In this document: positions 20,390 through 30,500 of the stretch, one piece after another
Position numbering within the stretch: position 1 is the stretch's first letter
Layout: every line of letters begins with the position of its first letter
Source: Allolobophora icterica
Lineage: Eukaryota; Annelida; Clitellata; Crassiclitellata; Lumbricidae
Reading direction: 5' to 3'
Assembly (NCBI GenBank): GCA_963556255.1
Contig: OY744615.1
Coordinates: 46,803,148 to 46,867,147 of the forward strand
DNA length: 64,000 nt
Notes under the pieces: model-generated
What the model saw: only the letters and a program-made list of their open reading frames with translations
Databases searched by the model: none
Told to the model about the DNA's origin: nothing
Made by a program: the position numbers and the translations under genes

Positions 20390-23256
20390 TAATATCACAG
20401 AGTTGCAGTGCTGTCTCTCTCTCATATAACCAGCGACACGAGTGAAACCAGCTGTCTTTTTCAGCCCACTGCCATCATAATCCAACGCTTTAACACCATG
20501 GTCTTTCAAGGCACTTTTGCCCCAAGGATCTTGACAAGTTCTATCATCCCAGAAAGGGTTTTTGTATTCTCCGGATAATTCTCTAATTCCTAAGGGATCT
20601 GTAGTACCTCGTGGCTAAAAACTAATAATAATAACAGGTTTTCTTGGGTTTCCGTTACTCAAAATGGCCGGCAACTCACTTGTCAACGATAGCTCCGGCC
20701 GCCAAGAGCTTCAAGATGGCCGACCGACATGAATGCGAATGTACGATGGCATTGTTGACGCAGATGTAGAGAGGAGTCTTTCCTTGGAAGTCACCGAGAT
20801 TCACGTCGGCACCTGAAACGATTACAAAAACAGTTACATTAACTACAATTACATATAGTTATAATTATATGAGGTGATCGATAGTGTAGTGGATTGTCAA
20901 TTGAGATTTCTGCTCTGCGTGCACCCCTAGCCAACTGAACCATAATGAATACACTGACTGTACACTGTCGGTGGGAAGATGAGACGGCGAGGGAGAGGAC
21001 TGGCCACCCGCCCTCATCCGCCAAGGCTAAGAAAATGAAGTCACTAACACTTTATACCCATGGCTGCCTCGTGGCTGGCTTAAGGGATTCTTCTTCTTCT
21101 AATATGATTACATTAACATTATGTTAATTATACATTTAACAATGTGTATGTTTACAGTACCACCCACAATTACAATTACAATTCCGTTTATCCGTACAGT
21201 TATGATTACCATTACTCTTACATAATGTGATTAATTGTGCTTGTGATCACAATTTCACATATGTGAATACATCTACCGGTACAATGTTAATCACATTTGT
21301 TAATTTAATAACAATTACAATACTTCTCTCATAACACTTACAATTACATAAATAAATCACAATTACAGTCATGATTACAACCACGGTGACTGTTAAGATT
21401 ACGCTCATTACACGATTACGATTAAAGTAGCGATGGTTGGCTCACCAGCCCTGGCGAGCAGTTCAATCAGAGTTGGTCGGCCATGGAATGCAGCCTTGTA
21501 TATCGGAGTACACCCATTTTTATCACATTTGTTAATGTATGCACCAGCACGCAGCAGAACCTGACAAACACCAACACATATACATATGACTGTAATTTAT
21601 TTATTTATTTTTATTTATTTATTCCAGATATTTCTATAGCGCCTCTCGAAGTCAACTACTACTCAGAGGCGCTCCTGACTACAGCATTTGATACTGTGCC
21701 GGAATTTTCATGCCGAAGCGCCACGAGCAGTTGCGAGTGAAGGACTTGCCCAAGGTCCGTACGCAGCGGCTAGAGTGGGATTCGAACCTGCAACCCTCCG
21801 GTCACAAGGCGCCGAACTTACCACTGAGCCACCACGTCAGATTACAAATGTAATTGTAATCTGACATTTATAAAGCGTCACTTTAAGAAAAAACTCGTCA
21901 GTGGTGCTCCCAACCCAAACCATTGAGATTACTGTCGAATAATAATACTGACTTCAGTTGACCGAATCTCACACAGTGCACTACATGTAAGATTCGAAGG
22001 AAAAAGAAACAGGTATACCAAGACCACGCTGGATAGACAATATAAATGAGGACATCATCACTTGGACTAACACTAATAAGAACAATGGATCTGACAAATG
22101 ACCAATGACAATGGAGATCATTATTCGTACCCATCGCTGCCAAATGACTGGCGTCAGGAACTGATGATGATGATAAATACAGACTTTAGGCACTTGCAAA
22201 ACTGTGAAAGGGACAAAATGAGAAGCTCGAGCCGCAGATCTCGAGAAAGGCTGGTGGGTGCACCATAGGCAAAGCTTCTGGACTGAGACCATCAAGGGCA
22301 TGACCAATCCCCTCTGCTCTCCCCTCCCATCAACAATTTATGCAACACACAACATTAAGTGACGTGAAGGCATACATCAGCATTGAGATAGTTAAGTATG
22401 CAAGAATACACCGCTGTCATTCATCATCGCTTGAACTTGCTTCAAACCAAAATAATGCTTTCATGTCACAACAAATATTCCAGTGCAGGGCAAAAAAAGT
22501 GGTGGTGACTGTCACCACCATTTTTAAAAGCGGTGGTGACCAGATGCCACCGTCACAATACAAAGTTACACTACTTAGCACAAGTGAAAGAAACATACAT
22601 GCCCAAAACCATGCGATATTCGGAGAACGCGTGCGGAAGAGTGGAGAACGTCCGGAAAAGGAGATTATCCAAGGAACAGTTTCGGGAGTGAGAAGAGCTC
22701 AATGAAGACCTCAAATGATAATTTTTTGGATACCACTTTTTACAAGCTTCTCAACTGCATAAATAAGTTTCTTCCATTGTTTATACCCTAACTCTGCCAC
22801 TGCCTGTACTCTAACAGTGCCAGTCCCAAGCCTGGAGAAACAAGGAGGGTGACGCTAATGATCTTTGTTATGAAACAGTATCGTTAAACAACTACTAACC
22901 AAAGCTTATCACATGTTCACAGTCAGTATCTGAGGAACCCAGATAAGCACAAACGAAGACCTTGCCCAGAGTCTGATCAGCAGTCTCAAATCCACAATTG
23001 TCGTATTACAGACCAACACACTTGCCTCAACGATTTCCGTGTAGTTGAGAGAAACGGCGATGATGAGCGGCGTATTGCCGTCTTTGATGCTCGGGTTCGA
23101 GGGGTTGAAGAACGGAAAGTTGATGTTGACACCCTGGGCGACAAGGGTGCGAACTGCATCGCGGTCATTGGATTTAACCGCAACATGTAGCTCGCGCACC
23201 CTATGTGGCATCTCTCGCAGGATGTACTCATTATGGCATGACCTCGAGTTGCCCAT
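18753..23256 (-). CDS. Ankyrin repeat and SOCS box protein (ASB-like), 336 aa, 4 coding exons
   Basis: Coding exons on the minus strand are 23256-23026, 21560-21446, 20812-20680 and 19284-18753 (231, 115, 133 and 532 nt). Phases 0, 1 and 2 join without a break to 337 codons including TAG. Six ankyrin units are visible: about residues 21-50, 59-88 (GNTPLIIAVSLNYTEIVE), 92-121 (GCTPIYKAAFHGRPTLIELL), 125-158 (GKTPLYICV, with an insertion), 165-196 (GQAPIHIAAHWKLVDIL) and 199-236. Residues 271-312 form a SOCS box: PLSLKNMCRKVIQ, then ITRKLPIPLSLQGLV. In ASB proteins the ankyrin stack binds a substrate and the SOCS box recruits Elongin B/C and Cullin-5 for ubiquitination; the substrate here is unknown. 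The first coding intron uses GAG|GCAAGT, a GC donor. An acceptor TTCTTTCAG lies 10 nt before the ATG, so an upstream non-coding exon is likely. I cannot assign a vertebrate ASB number. Confidence 0.93.
19690..19900 (+). pseudogene. LINE 3' coding tail with GAAT repeat
   Basis: CDRLPLDMRIVLARDSASIF, then YKHLKTVLF, is the W..LP..IR..S...FK..LKT.LF pattern that closes many CR1/L2-type LINEs; a (GAAT)n tail follows. It lies in the last intron of the ankyrin/SOCS gene, opposite in direction to it. Confidence 0.6.
19985..20172 (+). mobile_element. SINE family A body with long (AAT)n tail
   Basis: ACTGTGTAGGGACCTTGAAC, GTCCTTCACTCAATATTGCT and AGTGGCACTTAATAAATGC match the family A body. The tRNA-like head is lost. 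About 30 AAT units follow (20083-20172). Confidence 0.8.
20343..20395. repeat. (AAT)n microsatellite
   Basis: About 15 AAT units in the last intron of the ankyrin/SOCS gene. Confidence 0.95.
20870..21105 (+). mobile_element. SINE family D (plus), with tRNA-like head remnant
   Basis: GATAGTGTAGTGGATTGTCAATTGAGA is a decayed tRNA-like head. The body follows: ACTGTACACTGTCGGTGGGA, GATGAGACGGCGAGGGAGAG, AGGCTAAGAAAATGAAGTC, then a TTCTTCTTCTTCT tail. It lies in the intron between the second and third coding exons of the ankyrin/SOCS gene. Confidence 0.75.
21588..21840 (-). mobile_element. tRNA-derived SINE, family G (minus)
   Basis: The reverse complement begins with a tRNA-like head: A-box-like TGGCTCAGTGGTAAG and B-box-like GGTTGCAGGTTCGAATCCC. 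The body carries GTACGGACCTTGGGCAAGTC and AGGCGCTATAGAAAT, and the tail is ATTT-rich. A near-identical copy is at 54920-55150. It sits in an intron of the ankyrin/SOCS gene. Confidence 0.88.
22790..22895 (-). repeat. Repeat family E copy (minus)
   Basis: CAGTGCCAGTCCCAAGCCTGG, GGAGGGTGACGCTAATGATC and TATCGTTAAACAAC are the reverse complement of the family at 14598-15470. Confidence 0.6.
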
Positions 23257-23266
23257 GACGACGACC

Positions 23267-24107
23267 CTGAAAGAAGAAGGTAACGCACTTGGTTAGAAAT
23301 TCCTCAGAAGCTTAATGGCAGAGATAAGGCAATTGTTAATGCACTCTGTCAAAACACAATACCAATCTAACATTTTAGAGTGATATCTGAATTTCATAAA
23401 AGCTTTTCAGCATGGATCCTTATTTCCGCTGTCAAATGCATAACCTGCTCCAGATCAAACTCATGTAGGATCCTTATTGCCGCTGTAAAATGCATAACCT
23501 GCTCCAGATCAAAATCATGTAGTGCAATTTAAATGCAAGACTTCTGCAGAAGTTTTACAAAAACCTTCCCGTAGCGCTGTTTCTTCATTAATGTGCGAAT
23601 ACTAAATGCCGTGTTATAGTCGTCCTTAAAATTACTATTTAAAAATTCTACTTCCACCCTCTACCACACAACCGGTGATCTAACTCGTGTCTTCAGACCA
23701 CTGGTGGCAAAATGTGCTGAGGAAGGAAAGACAGCGGATCCAACAGACAATTTCCACGTTTGATTTTAAAAAGTAAACTAGTGTAGTAAGTGTACTAATT
23801 TTGCAATAGAAAGGAACTCTCGTTCGTCATAGGTAAATATATGCGAGAGATACCCACACGTCTATAATTGGTATCTCGAAGCGCCTGCCTAGCTCCCACC
23901 GAATTCAGTCACAGAAGCTTCCAACAGCATTTTGTGTGCGCTAGATAAGTAAAACAGCCTTCGAACGCTTCCTTCTGTAAGTTATAATAATTTCAGAATG
24001 ACTAGAATAAAATAGTAATTGAAAAATTAAGCTGAACGCTACTGCGACTCCTTTTCCCGACCCACGTAGAGCTACGCCTTTGCACTGTAGATGACATATT
24101 ACATATA
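23267..24107. other. Upstream region of the ankyrin/SOCS gene; no exon identified
   Basis: A non-coding first exon is expected upstream on the minus strand because of the acceptor before the ATG, but no donor stands out. A 50-bp segment (GGATCCTTAT..CCGCTGT and AATGCATAACCTGCTCCAGA) is tandemly duplicated at about 23415-23515. Confidence 0.4.
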
Positions 24108-24538
24108 GATTCTGCATTTAGATAATGACGCATTTTCTGCCGTACCACAGTATAAATAATTACACAGTACGTCGACTCGCGTTGCTAAGTGTTGACTAGT
24201 TTTTGGGGTGATGCCATTTTGAATCCGAGCTCTTGAATTATAGATTTAAGCTGAAATTAACGTTAAAAATAATATTGTTAATTCTAATGAAGTCCTCGAT
24301 GTTGTTGTAACGTCTAAAAAATATTTTATGTGATGGATTCCGGTGTATCGGCGTGTAGTCCTCAATGTTGTAACATTTAACAATATTTGATGTGATGGGT
24401 TTCCGTGTATCGACGTGTAAGAGCTCGTGTTCAAAATGGCGGTCGGTCACACATTCTGACTGTTGCATCGGCCGGGAGTCGACGTACTGTGTATTATTTA
24501 TACTGTGGCCGTACCTTTAATGTCCGTTATGCAGAATC
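24108..24538. mobile_element. Fold-back element, about 430 bp
   Basis: The two ends are inverted copies: GATTCTGCAT at 24108-24117 and 24529-24538, ACAGTATAAATAAT plus ACACAGTACGTCGACTC further in, and GCCATTTTGAA..GAGCTCT still further in. Arms total about 100 bp with small indels. Between them a segment of about 65 bp (AGTCCTC(G/A)ATGTTG ... GTGTATCG(G/A)CGTGTA) is tandemly duplicated. No clear target duplication was found, so the class is open. Confidence 0.75.
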
Positions 24539-25680
24539 GCAAATAGTTGTCTCAAAGTTCTCCAGCGTTCAAAAATACTAAGCTGAAGTAGCGAGCTAAT
24601 TTCCTGACGCTCAGTCAAAACAAAATCGATAGGCAGGTAATGTCAGAAGTCCATAGAATAAAACTAGCGTGGAGTCATTTGCAAAGAAGCTTTGAATTGC
24701 AAAGCTAGCCCATTAGACACTAGGAATACTTTATTTTTATAGTGAATTTCTACATCGCATCTCCAACAGCCCTGGGGCCGTAATAATTCAGATAACATTC
24801 TACGATAGGTCACGATGTGAAACTCGATGATTCGAGATCTTATCGAAGATGGTGGACTATAAATAGGCCTATGCGATCTGGGTCTAGTTAGTTTTGTTGA
24901 CTTTAGAGAGCATTTAAAGGATTTCGTATTTTCAAAGTGCATCCAATATTTGATCTTGCGTCCTTTAATTGCAGCGTGTTTCAGACTAGCGCGTAGGCCT
25001 ACCATCTCCAATTAGGCCTATGTTTAAGTTTTCTAATGACGCATTTGTTAATCACCTTGATTCATTCTAGCCTAAAACTGTATTTGATATAATGGTCTAA
25101 CTGCCTAAAACTTGACCTGAAACAATAAGTGATTCGTAACATCATACAATTTAATCTTATTAGGCCTGTAGTCCATAGTTCGTCCAATCTGTAGTCGTAC
25201 GTTTCTTTACGTAACAGCGAATGCAGCATCTGCATTATGATGTGTAATCTATGCTTACATTTAAAATGTCAACATACGGTCAACAAAAACGCCCGGATGT
25301 CTGACTAAAGCACGAATTAGAGCCAGCAAACGAAACGTTTCAAACGTATTATGTGTGCCTGTCCAGATGTGATGTAGGCCTAGCGAGTTTCAAAAGCACT
25401 ATGTGATGCATCTTTAGAAGAAAAAAATAGACGCACAAACAAATAATATTTAGCTATTGCTTTAGGCCTACGTCCTATCACTAACCTACAACTCCCTATA
25501 ATATCAATAGCCCAGGTAGGCCTATCTCAGCGAACTCTACACCATCCTCGGTAAAGATGCATCACACAGTGCTGCGTCTCATGCGCCTCTGTGTTAGAGA
25601 CCATGCGGACCGCGGTTCGCTTCCCGAAGGTGGCTTCTTTAAGAGATTTTAAGTATAAATGTACACATTTTTATATACCG
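24539..25680. other. Intergenic; no gene seen
   Basis: AT-rich with repeated AGGCCTA motifs. Open frames show no domain. Confidence 0.4.
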
Positions 25681-25689
25681 ACCGTATGG

Positions 25690-26055
25690 CTTCAACCTTG
25701 CTTGTTTTAACGAATTCCTCGGGTGAGATCTTTCACCACCGCTGCCCGTTTGAATGGGCGCCATGCATAGGCGTAGACTGGAGGGGGGCAGCCGGGACAC
25801 ATGCACCCCAATAATTGAGATGGACTGTACATCCAATGCAACAAGTGTAGAACGAATAACCAAATCCTCCTCCCCAATTTTGGACAACTTTACTCCAGTG
25901 GCGCCATGCCATTTAAGTTCCCTGTGTACTGACCGTGCAAGCCTGAGATTTAAATCTCGTAAATAAGCCATCATCGGGAGGTGAACCTGCATCCTCACGA
26001 TAAGAGGTGCATGGGACGTACGCTGTTACCAACGCTGTATCTACCCGGGCTTAGT
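25690..26055 (-). mobile_element. tRNA-derived SINE, family F (minus), split by a MITE
   Basis: The reverse complement shows an A-box-like TTGGTAACAGCG and a B-box-like GGATGCAGGTTCACCTCC. The homologous copy at 38285-38530 lacks the insertion at 25766-25900, which gives the uninterrupted order TTTGAATGG..CCATGCCATTTA. Confidence 0.7.
25766..25900. mobile_element. hAT-type MITE, 135 bp (TSD GCGCCATG)
   Basis: Starts CATAGGCGTAGACTGGAG and ends TTTACTCCAGTG, flanked by GCGCCATG at 25758-25765 and 25901-25908. Confidence 0.85.
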
Positions 26056-26331
26056 TAGAATGACGACAGTTTTCATAACAATAACCCCAAATAGTAACGT
26101 TCATTGGGTCGACACTTGACCCGCATTGTGCCACTGCCCAGTCTGCCCTGCTAGGCCCTATAGCATTTCCTTGGACATTAGATTGATCCAATATGGGCCC
26201 AACACGGGTTCCATATGGGATTACGGATCCTGTCTGGTTCCACGTGGGCATGCTAAGATATTGGATCCGTGTGGGCCTAAGAGGCTAAGAAGTAAGACCG
26301 TGTATACATGTCAGTCACAGGCAGGGGCGTA

Positions 26332-26715
26332 ACTTTGGTCTAAAAAGTGGGGGTACCAATAATTTATTTCTTACATACACGAAGTAAGGTGGAGACTGGG
26401 ATCTCTGTGAAAGCTCAATAATAAAATATTGATTGGCATTGTGTAAAAAGTGGGGGGTACGGTACCCCTCAGTCCAGGCACGTAACTAGCCTTTTTCGTT
26501 TGGGGGGGCTTAAGCCTTGAACATGGCAACATTTATACAGTGTTCATACGAATTTTAGCCGTAAGCATACAATGGCTTGACTTGTTTGGGGGGTGCTTCA
26601 ACTTCGTTTGGGGGGGGCTTAAGCCCCCCCCAAGCCCAACGCTAGATACGTCCCTGCCTCAGTCCAAAAAGTGGGGGTACAGGTACCCCTCGTACCCCCA
26701 AAAATTACGCCTATG
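26332..26715. mobile_element. hAT-type MITE, family 2 (TSD GTCACAGG), split by a second MITE
   Basis: Ends are CAGGGGCGTAACTTTGG and the complement of CATAGGCGTAATTTTTGG, flanked by GTCACAGG at 26324-26331 and 26716-26723. The interior repeats AAAAAGTGGGGGTAC. A family 1 MITE occupies 26475-26656. A degraded relative with several CCCAGTCCAAAAAGTGGG units is at 55204-55676. Confidence 0.92.
26475..26656. mobile_element. hAT-type MITE, family 1, nested (TSD CCTCAGTC)
   Basis: Reverse-oriented, near-identical copy of 6960-7138: starts CAGGCACGTAACTAGCC, ends GCTAGATACGTCCCTG. CCTCAGTC flanks it at 26467-26474 and 26657-26664. It sits inside the family 2 element. Confidence 0.94.
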
Positions 26716-26723
26716 GTCACAGG

Positions 26724-27519
26724 ACACGATGCCCAACTCGTATACCAAAGACGATGATAACAGAGATACGGTAGGCCTAGTAGCCTACTCTAAGAGATTT
26801 TGTTGATAGCAGTCCGTTTTAATCATAGGCCTATAATAATAATTAAAACTATAGAGGCCTACGAAGCCCTATATATAGTCCAGTGATAGAGTAATCTTCT
26901 TACCTTTGGTCGGCAAGTTGACCAACGATCGAACTGTTATGCTTGATATCCGTAGATATAAGCTTACACGTCTTTATGTTAAGGCCCTTATAATACGCAA
27001 TAACCAGACACTCCGATCGCATAGGCCCCTACAGCCCATCCGAATCCAGATCAAAACATTGGGCAATTAACACATGCGCCATATTTTTTAATTGATGAGT
27101 AAAGTCTGAGCCGCTTAGCCTACATAAGACACACACATATGCAGCTTTCATACAGGCAATGAGGACGGTATACATTATGCTACGTGCAGCTATAGGCTTT
27201 CGTCAGCAGGATAAACTTAGACCTATAGACCAGTTGGCCAGAGCCTGCCATATGGAGCGAGTGTGAAACTACCAGATGATCTGCTGATGCTAAACTTTGA
27301 ACGCATCTGTATATATATAACGTCGATAAGCAGAAGAAAATAATAATGTTACGCGTTTTTAAACTAGGCCTACCCTAGGAATAAAAATGTTAGCACGGAG
27401 CATCAAGCGCACAGACATCATAGCCTATATATACGATGAGCGCATTGGCGAGATATTAATAGGTTCAAATACGTAGTCAGTTCGCGAGAAACGTTATAAT
27501 TTTGTGCTGCAGGGAAGTC
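26724..27519. promoter_or_regulatory. Upstream region of the transporter gene
   Basis: TATA-like CTATATATACGA lies at about 27424 and TCAGTT at about 27477. TTTTGTGCTGCAG just before the ATG could be an acceptor, which would place the true promoter further upstream. Nothing else is recognisable. Promoter assignment is tentative. Confidence 0.3.
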
Positions 27520-30500
27520 ATGGCGGAAAACTGTTGCACTTGGAATGGAATTATCGCAACTTTCAGACGGATGGGAAAATATCGCGTATTTGTACTTGTG
27601 GTAATGATGTTAACGTACATGGTGAACCAGCTAGATGTGTTAGTATATCAAAATATTATATTAAATAACTATTTTGTTAACTAGGCACGCCGCGTGTTGT
27701 GGCGGTAAGGAAAGGTGATAGGCCTACTTCATTTGCATATACTTAGTTTGCGTTTCTGTGAACTCTTCTGCGTGGTTATTGGTTTGCATTGCCCGCCATT
27801 ACATTAATTATATTACAATATAATTATATATATATATATATATTTACATACATATACACACACACATTATTATGTAACTGTAAGAAATGATGTCATGGTT
27901 TCATGAATCGTGTTTCAGTAGCCCGCCGTACGACAGACGCGTCGACGGCGCGTCGTTTGGGGTGCACATGCGACCGTAATAGTACCTCCTTTTTACTAAT
28001 AGCGAAAAATTATTGCACATAAATGTTCATTATGACGCTGATAAATATTACAAGTTTATGCTTCCCGCAACCCTCCCAAATTTAGGTCCACTCAGCCTTT
28101 CATTCGCGAGATGGCGCGTTGTTAAAATGAGATGTATAGGACGTGATGGGCGCCTTGCATGGCTGCCGTGTACAGTTAAATTCGACTCCTGTAATAACTT
28201 GTGATCATCCGTTCATACTGATTTGTAATCATACTGCGTTATTGTCAGTTTGAAGATATTAAACGAAGATTATTATTATTCCTAGCAGGTTTACCCGGCG
28301 TTGCCCGGGGTTATAAGCCGCCACCACCACCACCACCACCACCACCACCACCACCACCACGACCACCACCACCACCACCACCACCACCACCACCACCACC
28401 AGTTAATGTGAAGTGAAATCTCTACGGCGAATCTTTAGAAATGCGTGCCGGTGACAGAGAATTTTCGGTGAAACACACAGAATCTTCTCGGGTGGCGCCA
28501 TCTGGCGAATGAAAATAGGTCGACTCGAATTTTTAAGAAGTGGGGGTTTGGGAGGTTTTCGCCCGTTTTCACCATGGAAGCGGTGAAAACGGGGGGCGCG
28601 AAGCCTCACACTGAGTGTGTAATGCCCACCCCGAGACAGTAGTGAAGGTTTGGAGTGAAAAGCTCGAAAGCAGTAGAAATGCATCGCGGTCAAAGATCTG
28701 TGACAGACAGACAGAGTTTCTTTATATATATAGATTATTATGTCGTTTTTCAAATAACTTAGAGCAATGATTGTTAATGGCAATCTGTCAACGACATTCC
28801 AAACAACTGGACATCTCATGGAAACAACTTTTACATGTCCTGGTATTTGGATGGTGAAGAATAGGCCTATATGTCTAATCTTACCTTTAGAATCTGTCAT
28901 GTGCCTTGGTATTTGTCAGAGTAATATAATGTAAACATCCAAAAATCCTCAGTGCCGCACAGAACCAACACCAGGGAGACCAGCTCTAGTCTATTCTAAT
29001 CCCATTTTTATTTTGGTATTTGCAACGGATTCTGCAGAATTACTCTAAGCCAGTGCTTTTTTTCAGCCGTAATGCGCCGGAACGGCGTTCCGGCACCTTT
29101 TTCAGCTCCTCAAAAATAATTTATTTTTGTTAATAATAAAAACAATAATTTAGTTATTTTAATTTAATTTCAGTGTTTTGAACTGTTTTCAGTGGTCTTT
29201 GAGACCCCTCCCAACCCCCAATCCCGTTTTTCTCGGGATATTAGCCCGTCCATAGTTGTTCCGTTCCGGAACCTTTTTTTATAAAAAAAAAAAGCACTGC
29301 TCTAAGCAAATCTCATGCATGGTATATTTTAATCTAATCAAATCATATATGCATTTTGGGATCTGGCTGATCCTAGATTCTGTCTTATTGCAACAAACGT
29401 CAGCATGGCCAACGAAATGGAGTATGGCGAGAGAGAATGTGTCACAGGTAATCAGACAGCTCTCGATATACTTCACAACGCCAGCGCCATCAATGGCACC
29501 TGTGGCGATGCACCTCAACTGTAAGCACAATTATTTTATTTTATTGTTATTACTTTACATTAGTGTAATTACTTTATGTTAGTGTAATTGCTTTACATTC
29601 GTGTAATTAATTTACTTTAGTGTAATTACTTTGTTGATGTAATTATTTTGTTAGTGTAATTGCTTTACATTAGTGTAATTTATTTATTTTTTAGTGTAAT
29701 TACTTTGCTGATGTAATTATTTTGTTAGTGTAATTACTTTACGCGAGTGTGATTAATTTACGTTACTGTCTTTTGTTACCCTATAATCTAATGTAATGTC
29801 ATTGTGATTAGTAGATTTTAAACCGATGCACTGCATTTGTAGTGACAAACCTCAACTAAGTTTTATCAAGTTAATATGCAATCTCATCTAGTCCAATGCA
29901 ATATAGTGAAAATTATAATTATAATTAATAACTTCTATAGCACCGGTATTTGCAATGGAGAAAGAGAAAGTTTCTACAATGAGCTACAGAAGAAGATAGA
30001 TGGAGTCCCAAAAGGCGACAATCTGGTGATCATGGGGGACTTCAATGCAAAGGTAGGGAGATCGGACAAGATTGAGTCAGCGATTGGAAGACATGGGCTG
30101 GGAAAACGGAACGACGCAGGAGAAAGGCTCATCGACTTTTGTGAGACAAACGAACTGAGGATCATGAACACATGCTTCGAGAAGACAAAGAGAAGATTAT
30201 ACACCTGGACTTCACCGGATGGGAAACACAAAAATCAAATAGACTATGTGATGGTAAAACAGAGATGGAAGAGTATGGTGAGGGACGTACAAACGAGACC
30301 GGGAGCGGATTGTGGATCGGATCATGAGCTGCTGGTGGCTACTCTCAAGTTGAAACTCAAGAGACTCAAAACGGGAGAACGCTTGACTAGATACGAGTGC
30401 AAAGGGATCATCCCAGAGTACAGAGACGAGATAAAGAACCGATTTGAGGCACTGATTCTGGTTGAAGCCACCAACGCTGATGATATGTGGGAAGGACTGA

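Noticed and set aside
21775..21840. tRNA gene on the minus strand
   Set aside because: It is the head of SINE family G, which recurs with body and tail at 54920-55150.
27637..27645. Exon 1 donor at GAT|GTGTTA
   Set aside because: It gives phase 0, which does not fit exon 2 (phase 2). GATGT|GTTAGT two bases later has the better donor and right phase.
27502..27684. Transporter start at the upstream TTG
   Set aside because: The ATG at 27520 is the first standard start and gives MAENCC; TTG starts are not expected in animal nuclear genes.
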